In this document: positions 1-6,140 of the stretch, piece by piece | How positions within the stretch are numbered: position 1 is the first letter of the stretch | Layout: each line of letters begins with the position of its first letter | Origin: Bacteroidales bacterium | GTDB lineage: Bacteria > Bacteroidota > Bacteroidia > Bacteroidales > UBA932 | DNA length: 13,399 nt | NCBI GenBank assembly: GCA_017555925.1 | Contig: JAFZFL010000118.1 | Coordinates: 1-13,399 of the forward strand | Direction of reading: 5' to 3' | Made by a program: the position numbers and the translations under genes | Notes under the pieces: generated by a model | Seen by the model: the letters and a program-made list of their open reading frames with translations, nothing else | The model's database searches: none | What the model was told of the DNA's origin: nothing

Positions 1-1
1 T

Positions 2-802
2 ATAAAAGAGACAAAGGTGCTGAAAAAAAAGGTAGCGGGTATTCCTGAGATTATTGGAGAGTCTGCTTCAATAGTAAAGATAAAGGATATGATTGACAGG
101 GTTGCTGCAACAGATGCCCGTGTTCTTATTACCGGATCCAATGGAACAGGAAAGGAACTTGTAGCACGCTGGCTGCACGAAAATAGCAACAGGAAACCAA
201 TGCCTTTCATTGAGGTGAATTGTGCTGCTATACCGGGCGAACTTATAGAGAGTGAGCTGTTTGGACATGAAAAGGGCGCTTTTACATCTGCAATAAAACA
301 GCATAAAGGAAAGTTTGAACAGGCAGACGGGGGTACTCTCTTCCTTGATGAGATTGGAGATATGAGCCTTGCCGCACAAGCTAAGGTCTTGAGGGTGTTG
401 CAGGAGAATAAACTGACAAGAGTAGGTAGCGACAAAGATATATCGGTAAAGGTAAGAGTTATTGCTGCAACCAATAAAAATCTGCTTGAGGAGATTCAGA
501 AGGGTAATTTTAGAGAAGACCTTTATCACAGATTGAGTGTCATTATAATTCATGTACCTCCTTTGGCAGAACGTAAAGAGGATATACCGTTGCTTGTGAA
601 CCATTTTATAAAACTTATATGTACAGAGAATGGAATGCCTTTGCGTAAAATAGATGATGATGCTATTGCCCTTTTGCAACGGCATAGTTGGACAGGCAAT
701 ATAAGGGAGTTGCGTAATGTTACGGAGAGGCTTCTTATACTTGGTGGCAACACTATAACAAAAGAGGATGTTATGGCGTATGCAACCCCCAATGTATGTT
801 AG
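2..802 (+). CDS. Sigma-54-type (NtrC/NtrX-like) response regulator, AAA+ part; 5' end outside window
   Basis: The reading frame is open to the left edge (266 codons seen), so a receiver domain probably lies upstream. The GTG at 17 is only an internal candidate start. Numbered from that GTG, the protein shows Walker A GSNGTGKE (40-47), the sigma-54 contact loop GAFTSA (88-93; consensus GAFTGA), Walker B GGTLFLDE (105-112), sensor I AATN (150-153), the arginine-finger region FREDLYHRL (165-173) and the lid WTGNIRELRN (225-234). This family hydrolyses ATP to open sigma-54 promoters after phosphorylation of the receiver. Oddly, the protein stops about 27 residues after the lid motif with no Fis-type helix-turn-helix, and the terminator begins 20 bases later, so no DNA-binding domain is encoded here. 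The likely partner is the NtrY-like kinase at 1931-5536. The family call is firm; the NtrX assignment is inferred from that kinase. Confidence 0.93.
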   Translation: MKETKVLKKKVAGIPEIIGESASIVKIKDMIDRVAATDARVLITGSNGTGKELVARWLHENSNRKPMPFIEVNCAAIPGELIESELFGHEKGAFTSAIKQHKGKFEQADGGTLFLDEIGDMSLAAQAKVLRVLQENKLTRVGSDKDISVKVRVIAATNKNLLEEIQKGNFREDLYHRLSVIIIHVPPLAERKEDIPLLVNHFIKLICTENGMPLRKIDDDAIALLQRHSWTGNIRELRNVTERLLILGGNTITKEDVMAYATPNVC

Positions 803-821
803 ACAGATATTGTAAAATTGG

Positions 822-856
822 AGAGAGGGCAAACAGTTATTCCGTTTGCCCTCTCT
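822..856. terminator. Bidirectional intrinsic terminator between convergent genes
   Basis: A perfect 13-bp stem (AGAGAGGGCAAAC pairing with GTTTGCCCTCTCT) encloses a 9-base loop. It lies 20 bases after the regulator stop and 26 bases after the stop of the opposing DUF4783 gene. AT-rich sequence flanks both sides, so it can serve both transcripts. Confidence 0.85.
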
Positions 857-881
857 GATTATTAACTTTACTTAAAAACAT

Positions 882-1319
882 TTATTCACGTTCTATGCGC
901 AACTGCTGTATCTGGTTGCCGTTTGCCTGAGTCTTTACAAAGAGCGTAACTCTAAAGGTCTCTCCCCCTGCATTAAGATTGCCAATTGCATACTTCATTG
1001 GAGCTTTTCCACTTTTATGGATAATCTTAAAACTCTTTGGAGTATAAGTGACAAAGAAATTCTTCATTATTTGTGTAGCCTGTACTTTGCTGCACTCGTT
1101 TGTGTTGCCAAGAATGTCAAGTTCGAGGTTGCTGGCAAACCAGGCCGAAAGACTCTCTGCATCTCCAAATTGTATATACTTGCCTAATGGAACAAAGACA
1201 TCTTGAGTCTGCTGTGGTCTGTCAGCAGGGAATGTGTCATAAGAGCCGCAAGTTGCAAATGCCTTTGCACCTATGAACATAAAAAAGAGTGCGGATATGA
1301 AAAGTGCAGTAAACTTCAT
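882..1319 (-). CDS. Secreted DUF4783-family protein
   Basis: This gene encodes 145 residues from the chosen ATG (complement of 1317-1319). That start gives a clean signal peptide, MKFTALFISALFFMFIGAKA, with cleavage probably after A-F-A and before TCGSYD. An in-frame ATG 12 codons upstream (1355) would put polar residues before the signal and is less likely. The mature part has the features I associate with DUF4783: a stretch around DAESLSAWFASNLELDILG, an F-F-V-T-Y-T-P-K-S-F-K-I-I-H segment, a YAIGNLNAGGETFRVTLFV strand pair and a terminal QQLRIERE. The fold resembles NTF2-like small alpha/beta proteins, but function is unknown. It is convergent with the regulator and divergent from rlmH; a neighbouring DUF4783/rlmH pair is common in Bacteroidales (recalled, not checked). 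A weak -7-like box on this strand (complement of 1353-1360, GATTTTTG, 7 of 8) lies about 33 bases before the ATG. Confidence 0.85.
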   Translation of the reverse strand: MKFTALFISALFFMFIGAKAFATCGSYDTFPADRPQQTQDVFVPLGKYIQFGDAESLSAWFASNLELDILGNTNECSKVQATQIMKNFFVTYTPKSFKIIHKSGKAPMKYAIGNLNAGGETFRVTLFVKTQANGNQIQQLRIERE

Positions 1320-1383
1320 AAAATCTTTGTTATCTGAAAGTGCAAAAAGTTGCAAAAATCAAGCCAATTTAGCATTTTATTTT

Positions 1384-1391
1384 TAAATTTG
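1384..1391 (+). promoter_or_regulatory. Probable Bacteroidetes -7 box for rlmH
   Basis: TAAATTTG matches the Bacteroidetes housekeeping -7 consensus TAnnTTTG exactly and lies 29 bases before the rlmH GTG, which would give a short leader. No good TTTG -33 element is seen at the usual 19-21 base spacing. The 101-base gap between the divergent DUF4783 and rlmH starts also holds two TGCAAAAA copies 10 bases apart (1341-1348 and 1351-1358). Confidence 0.45.
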
Positions 1392-1420
1392 CAAGGGACT
1401 CTTAATAAAATGCTATAAAA

Positions 1421-1894
1421 GTGAAGATTACTCTCTTGTTGGTGGGAAAAACAGCCTTCCCATATATAAATGAAGGAATATCTCTATATGAAAAGAGATT
1501 GGGATTCTACACAAATTACAAAAAGATTGAGATACCTGAATTGAAGGGTGTCTCTGCATTGAGTGAGCAGCAGATAAAAGAGAAGGAGGGAGAACTGATA
1601 TTGAAGAATATAAAAGCGTCAGATGATGTAATTCTGCTTGATGAGAGGGGTGAGTTGTATACTTCTGAGAATTGGGCACGCCATTTGGAGCGAAAAATCA
1701 CCTATGGCGCAAAGGATATTGTTTTTGTGATAGGGGGAGCGTATGGATTTTCGCAGGAGGTTTACAACAGGGCCAACGGAATGTTGTCACTCTCAAAGAT
1801 GACCTTCTCTCACCAAATCATAAGAGTCATATTCCTGGAGCAGCTTTACAGGGCCTTTACAATTATAAAAGGGGAACCATATCATCACAGATAG
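1421..1894 (+). CDS. rlmH: 23S rRNA (pseudouridine-1915-N3)-methyltransferase RlmH
   Basis: The gene encodes 157 residues, the usual length for RlmH (SPOUT superfamily, formerly YbeA). RlmH uses S-adenosylmethionine to methylate N3 of pseudouridine 1915 in helix 69 of 23S rRNA, acting as a homodimer on the assembled 70S ribosome. Visible family signatures are the N-terminal MKITLLLVGKT strand, LLDERGELYTSENWA, the knotted SAM-binding segment FVIGGAYGFSQEVYNRA, and the C-terminal SLSKMTFSHQIIRVIFLEQL followed by YRAFTIIKGEPYHHR. The invariant-looking GxPYHH tail is intact. The start is GTG at 1421; the protein begins exactly where the family does and no earlier in-frame start fits. The kinase gene begins 36 bases after the stop, so the two are probably co-transcribed. 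Confidence 0.97.
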   Translation: MKITLLLVGKTAFPYINEGISLYEKRLGFYTNYKKIEIPELKGVSALSEQQIKEKEGELILKNIKASDDVILLDERGELYTSENWARHLERKITYGAKDIVFVIGGAYGFSQEVYNRANGMLSLSKMTFSHQIIRVIFLEQLYRAFTIIKGEPYHHR

Positions 1895-1930
1895 TTGTGA
1901 TAGAAGAGTGATGGACTATGCGATAAACGT

Positions 1931-4900
1931 ATGAAGAGGAGATTAAATGAAATAGCAGCTTATGTTGCAGAGATTGTGTCGGAACTTTGCAGATTCGCAA
2001 ACAAGTACCGTACAACAATTGCCTGCATGGCAACTGCTTTTCTCTTTTTAATCTCTTTCCTCATTACCCCTACAAGAGATACAGTTGAGCATGATGCTGT
2101 AAAACTCAAACGCAAGATACACTACAGACAGAGTCTGCTTGAAGAGTATACAAAGAAGGCGTTGGAATGTCCGGTAGATGAATGGCTCAATCTCGAAGAG
2201 TTTCCCGACGATATGGTTATCTACAAATATAACGCAGATACCCTCCAATCTTGGGTGAACCAGTTCCCAATCCATAATGACGATGTTGATGTCCTCCCTT
2301 TGTGGCATAGACTCAATTATTTGAACAGTAAGAGCCTGCACAGCACCCCTCTGGCTTATCTTACAGAAAAGGAGCAATATGTAAACCTTGGCTCTGCCTG
2401 GTATATAGTAAAAGTCTACAAACAGGAACGGGTTAAGGTAATTTCCGGATTGCTTGTAAAGACAGAGTATCTGTCAGACAATGCAGTGTTGGTGAGCAAA
2501 CTTAATCCATATTTTGATATCGACAGAAAACTGGCACTTTCTCCCTTCAATATAGATGAGGGTTGGATAATTAAAGGAAAAGATGGAGGTGTGCTCTTTT
2601 CGGTACTTGATGAGGTCTCATCAGCTGTAGGCTCAAGCAATACACAGCTCAAGTGGCTGTCGTTCCTTTTTGCATTCCTTGCCCTCTATTCATATTTCTA
2701 TAACAGACGCACCTTTACAGCATTCTTCATATACATTCTCGGTATTACGGTATTGCGCTGTATAACATTTATTTATGGCGAGATGCTAAGGATGGACGCC
2801 CCGCTTTTCTCGCCAAACCTGTATGCCGATACGGGGCTCTTCTCATCGTTGGGAAACCTTTTGCTCAACAATCTTTATGTCTCATTTGTGCTCATAGCCA
2901 TCTATGTAATCAGGAAAAGGATTATAAGGGCGTTGGGAAGAAAATATAGAACAGCGGCAATTATAGTGCTTCCGTTGTTTGTGGCAGGAGTGGCACTCTA
3001 TATAAATGATACACTCCATTCACTAATAAATAACTCAAACATTGTACTTGAACTCTATCAGATAGAGAGGTTGAGCCGTTACTCTATTCTGTGCTACTTC
3101 TCTTACGGATTTTTATTCATATCACTGCTGCTTCTGTTGCAGATGGTTGTGATATTTTCGCCGCTTAGTGGTAAAATTTCACTTTTGAAGCCCAAATATA
3201 TGTTGGGGTATATCTTTGTTGTAGCCTCCTATATGCTTCTGGTAATTTGCAGTCAGGGTTACAAAAAAGAGATAGAGAGGTGTATGATGTGGACAAACAA
3301 GTTGTCGGTAGAGCGGGATCTAGGCCTTGAACTGCAATTGAAGGAGATAGAGGGCAAGTTGCTCACAGATCCTATCGTAAGGACAATCCTTATGGCCCAT
3401 CAGCAGGGGGCAGATACAAGGAGCATGCTCAAGAATCGTCTGAATGAACTCTATTTGCAGAATATAAGCCAGAAATATGAGATACAGCTCACAATATGCC
3501 GTCCTAATGAGACTCTTATGCATAACGACGGCAAAAGACTTGTAGATTGCAATGCCTATTTCAACAATGAGGTAATGAGTGCGGGCGCACCACTGTCGGA
3601 CAGATATAATTTCTTCTTTCTCAACAATTATAATGGCAGAGTAAGTTACCTTGGAGTCTTTACCTATTATAGCCCTATGGGGCCCATCATGCTCTATCTT
3701 GAACTTGATTCAAGATTTATGAAAGATGTTATAGGATACCCGGCACTGCTCTTTGACTACAAGCAGTCAGACAATATAAATATGCCAAGCATATACTCCT
3801 ATGCAAAATACATAGATAATGAACTTATAATTTATAGAGGAAACTATAACTTTCCAATACATATACAATCCGAAGGAATGCCGGACGGATTTTCAACAAC
3901 AAAAAAGGGACATTACACACTATTTACAAACAAATTTTCTCCCGACAGTATAATAGTCATAAGCCGTCCCAAACGTGACCTTTTCGTATACTTCATCTCA
4001 TTTTCATACCTGATGCTCTTCTTTGGAGCAATGTGCTTCCTTTTTGTGAAGATGAGGACCATTCTCAAGAGGTCAATAAGGGTTAACCTGCCAAGACACT
4101 CCTTCAGGAGAAAGATTACCATCCTGGTGGCATCTGCTCTGGCAATCTCCCTTTTGCTTATGGGATTGGGAAGTGTGTGGTTTGGCATAAGCTATTACAA
4201 TGGGGCAAACCGTCTTCAGATGGAGGAGAAGTTGCAGACAGTGCAGTCTACACTTTCGGATTTCTGCAAGTATCTCAACCAGTACAATGAACTGAATACT
4301 TCAGATCTTTTCCAGACAATAGACAGAATGGCAAACAACACTCAGGTTGATATAAACATATATGATCCGCTTGGTCGTCTGATAAGAAGTACACAGCCCG
4401 AACTGTTTGAACGCTATCTCCTCTCGTCAAGAATGAACCATGAGGCGTACAGACAGATAGTCATTGAGAACAAAAGGCAGGTTGTAAATAAGGAGCAGAT
4501 TGCGGAACTCTCATACTTTTCGCTCTATGCTCCAATAGTTAACAGCAACGGAAAACTTATTGCTATAGTGAATATCCCATATTTTGTGCGTACAACAGAG
4601 TTCGGTGGCGATATATCATCTATTGTGGCGGCAATAATAAATATATATATTCTGCTGCTTATTGGTGCTATACTGTGCGGTATATGGGTGTCAAATTCAC
4701 TGTCGAGACCATTAGCTGTGATAAGCAGAAAATTGTATACTGTTGATGTGTCACGCCACGCAGAGCATATAAACTATAACCATAACGATGAGTTGGGAAT
4801 ATTGGTGGGCGCTTACAACAAGATGGTTGACGATTTGGAAGAGAGTACCAAACGTCTGGCGCAAACCGAGCGTGAACAAGCCTGGAGCGAGATGGCACGC

Positions 4901-5536
4901 CAGATAGCCCACGAAATCAAAAATCCTCTCACCCCAATGCGTTTGAGTATACAGCATCTTGTAAGGTTGAAGCAGAGGAATGTGCCTGGTTGGGAAGAGA
5001 AATTTGAAGAGGTTGCAGGCTCAATTCTCGAACAGATAGATATACTTTCAGAGACCGCATCTGAGTTCTCAAGCTTTGCAAAATTCTACTACGAAGAGAA
5101 TGGTGTTCTCAACCTTTACAACATTATTGCCGAGCAGAAGATTCTCTTTGATACCCGCGAAAATGTAAAGATACTCTTCAACTACTGCTCCGAGGAAGCC
5201 TGTGTGTACGCCAGAAAAGGGCAGATCATAAGAGTGCTGGTTAACCTCATTTCAAATGCAGTACAAGCTGTTGAGTCTGTAGGTAGAGGTTACATAAGAA
5301 TATCTCTCCTTCAGGAGGATGGCTACTTTGTGGTCTCAATAGAGGATAACGGTCCGGGTGTAAAGGAAGAGAATGAAAAGAAGCTCTTCACCCCTAACTT
5401 TACAACAAAGAGCAGTGGAACAGGCCTTGGCCTTGCCATCTGCCGCAACATCATGGAGCAGAGCGGAGGAACAATCTCCTACTCGCGCTCAGAACTTGGC
5501 GGCGCCAACTTCTCATTCAGACTGCCCGCATACTAA
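1931..5536 (+). CDS. NtrY-like sensor histidine kinase with three extracytoplasmic regions
   Basis: This is a 1201-residue membrane kinase. Hydrophobic segments, read by eye, lie near 29-46, 240-257, 262-280, 312-329, 341-357, 386-410, 423-441, 683-706, 728-754 and 898-922. With a cytoplasmic N-terminus they place 47-239, 442-682 and 755-897 outside the membrane as possible sensor domains. A HAMP linker follows (about 922-975). The dimerisation/phosphoacceptor box is AWSEMARQIAHEIKNPLTP with His994, a sequence typical of NtrY. The ATPase domain shows the N box (Asn1105/Asn1109 region, LVNLISNAVQAV), G1 DNGPG (1139-1143), F box LFTPNFTTK and G2 GTGLGLA (1163-1169). All catalytic motifs are intact. 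It should autophosphorylate His994 and pass phosphate to a receiver, most simply that of the NtrX-like regulator to the left. It follows rlmH closely. The ligand is unknown; kinases of about 1200 residues with this layout occur in Bacteroidetes (recalled). Confidence 0.93.
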   Translation: MKRRLNEIAAYVAEIVSELCRFANKYRTTIACMATAFLFLISFLITPTRDTVEHDAVKLKRKIHYRQSLLEEYTKKALECPVDEWLNLEEFPDDMVIYKYNADTLQSWVNQFPIHNDDVDVLPLWHRLNYLNSKSLHSTPLAYLTEKEQYVNLGSAWYIVKVYKQERVKVISGLLVKTEYLSDNAVLVSKLNPYFDIDRKLALSPFNIDEGWIIKGKDGGVLFSVLDEVSSAVGSSNTQLKWLSFLFAFLALYSYFYNRRTFTAFFIYILGITVLRCITFIYGEMLRMDAPLFSPNLYADTGLFSSLGNLLLNNLYVSFVLIAIYVIRKRIIRALGRKYRTAAIIVLPLFVAGVALYINDTLHSLINNSNIVLELYQIERLSRYSILCYFSYGFLFISLLLLLQMVVIFSPLSGKISLLKPKYMLGYIFVVASYMLLVICSQGYKKEIERCMMWTNKLSVERDLGLELQLKEIEGKLLTDPIVRTILMAHQQGADTRSMLKNRLNELYLQNISQKYEIQLTICRPNETLMHNDGKRLVDCNAYFNNEVMSAGAPLSDRYNFFFLNNYNGRVSYLGVFTYYSPMGPIMLYLELDSRFMKDVIGYPALLFDYKQSDNINMPSIYSYAKYIDNELIIYRGNYNFPIHIQSEGMPDGFSTTKKGHYTLFTNKFSPDSIIVISRPKRDLFVYFISFSYLMLFFGAMCFLFVKMRTILKRSIRVNLPRHSFRRKITILVASALAISLLLMGLGSVWFGISYYNGANRLQMEEKLQTVQSTLSDFCKYLNQYNELNTSDLFQTIDRMANNTQVDINIYDPLGRLIRSTQPELFERYLLSSRMNHEAYRQIVIENKRQVVNKEQIAELSYFSLYAPIVNSNGKLIAIVNIPYFVRTTEFGGDISSIVAAIINIYILLLIGAILCGIWVSNSLSRPLAVISRKLYTVDVSRHAEHINYNHNDELGILVGAYNKMVDDLEESTKRLAQTEREQAWSEMARQIAHEIKNPLTPMRLSIQHLVRLKQRNVPGWEEKFEEVAGSILEQIDILSETASEFSSFAKFYYEENGVLNLYNIIAEQKILFDTRENVKILFNYCSEEACVYARKGQIIRVLVNLISNAVQAVESVGRGYIRISLLQEDGYFVVSIEDNGPGVKEENEKKLFTPNFTTKSSGTGLGLAICRNIMEQSGGTISYSRSELGGANFSFRLPAY

Positions 5537-5647
5537 TCTGAACTGCATCAAAATATTTGTATAAAAATTTTACTGTCAATGTTGAAAATTAAGAATATTT
5601 GGCAGAATTTTGTAGCTCAATACCCCATGAATGTTGAAAACATTTTC

Positions 5648-5655
5648 TAACTTTG
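5648..5655 (+). promoter_or_regulatory. Candidate -7 box upstream of the peptide/lipoprotein locus
   Basis: TAACTTTG matches TAnnTTTG exactly, but no TTTG is found at the expected -33 spacing. If active, it would give a leader of about 280 bases containing the nested inverted repeat. A second, 7-of-8 match (TTTATTTG, 5826-5833) lies nearer the gene. An 8-base pattern in AT-rich DNA is weak evidence alone. Confidence 0.25.
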
Positions 5656-5771
5656 TATGGTCAATGCGGTCAATGCGTTGATTCACATATTTAGATGAAA
5701 GTGTTTCGCTTTTAACCCTATTCGGAAATCTGGTAAATTTCAAAGCTACGGGGAAAGGCAATCATCTTCAT

Positions 5772-5815
5772 CACTTGCTATGTCATATACTATCCCAAGT
5801 ATATCCCAGCAAGTG
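5772..5815 (+). repeat. Nested inverted repeat (possible leader hairpin or terminator)
   Basis: The outer arms CACTTGCT (5772-5779) and AGCAAGTG (5808-5815) pair perfectly over 8 bp. Inside them ATATACT (5785-5791) and AGTATAT (5798-5804) pair over 7 bp around the loop ATCCCA. The two stems are joined by an internal loop of 5 and 3 bases. It sits 236 bases after the kinase stop and about 120 bases before the first peptide ATG. Downstream sequence is TGGGGTATTGTTTATTT, not a clean T-tract, so it is either a poor terminator or a regulatory hairpin or protein-binding palindrome. Confidence 0.55.
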
Positions 5816-5938
5816 TGGGGTATTGTTTATTTGTAGCACGGCTTACCAGAGCCTCCGGATAAAATAACGATAAACTCCACACTTTCTTTTTTTACGTAAT
5901 GAGTTGTCTATTGGAGTTGTAGACATTTTGATACAATC

Positions 5939-6085
5939 ATGAAAAAAAATCTTTTCAATTCAGATTCAAATGCTTACGAAGCACCATCAGTTTATACTAT
6001 TAACGTTAGTGTAGAGAGAGGGTTTGCTGCTTCAGGAGGAACTAATGAGGATCCTGAGGAAGGAGGATCAGATGATCTTGGTTAA
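5939..6085 (+). CDS. Small GFAAS-core peptide, 48 residues, acidic Gly-rich tail
   Basis: An ATG at 5939 opens a 48-codon frame that ends with TAA at 6083-6085. The peptide starts MKKNLFNSDSNAYEAPSVYT, has a central NVSVERGFAAS (residues 22-32) and ends in a tail rich in Gly, Glu and Asp that finishes DDLG. There is no signal peptide, membrane segment or Cys. It aligns with the second small peptide (8225-8350): Y/P-rich start, V-x-x-E-x-G-F-A-[A/T]-S, then E-D-P. That conservation between two copies beside two similar lipoprotein genes is the main evidence that it is translated. The lipoprotein gene begins 55 bases after its stop. I recall short hypothetical proteins of this look in Bacteroidales but know no function; a structural, chaperone-like or modified-peptide role is only a guess. 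Confidence 0.7.
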   Translation: MKKNLFNSDSNAYEAPSVYTINVSVERGFAASGGTNEDPEEGGSDDLG

Positions 6086-6140
6086 ATCTAACCTTTTCAA
6101 TTGAACTGATGTGTTAAATATTAATCTTTAGTATAAGCTT

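Larger units (their letters stand above)
5537..5938. other. Intergenic region, probable control region of the surface-protein locus
   Basis: About 400 bases contain no convincing coding sequence on either strand. A 61-codon reverse-strand reading frame (5576-5761) has no recognisable domain. The region holds a repeated ATGTTGAAAA (5579-5588 and 5631-5640), a 9-base tandem GTCAATGCG (within 5660-5678), a nested inverted repeat (5772-5815) and a T-rich run (5884-5892). A short inverted repeat TGTCTA/TAGACA (5905-5910 and 5920-5925) lies just before the first peptide gene. No clear GC-rich terminator follows the kinase gene. Confidence 0.6.

Noticed and set aside
68..832. A 254-codon reverse-strand frame opposite the regulator
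   Set aside because: It lies wholly opposite a conserved AAA+ gene and its translation has no recognisable domain; it is a shadow frame.
770..860. Possible frameshift that removed the regulator's helix-turn-helix (C-run at 785-789)
   Set aside because: The other frames do not yield an HTH, and a strong terminator starts 20 bases after the stop, so there is no room for the domain.
1672..1911. A 79-codon forward frame overlapping the end of rlmH
   Set aside because: RlmH in the other frame is full length and fully conserved here; this is an out-of-frame shadow.
5373..5564. A 63-codon forward frame at the end of the kinase gene
   Set aside because: It overlaps the essential ATPase motifs in another frame and has low-complexity composition.
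5576..5761. A 61-codon reverse frame in the intergenic region, considered as a transposase or gene remnant
   Set aside because: No motif is recognisable, its RIDRID stretch simply comes from the GTCAATGCG tandem repeat, and there is no adjacent terminal inverted repeat.
5772..5815. The inverted repeat as arms of an invertible (phase-variable) promoter
   Set aside because: The arms are only 8 and 7 bp with a tiny loop, too short and too close for a recombinase-driven invertible segment, and no invertase gene is present.
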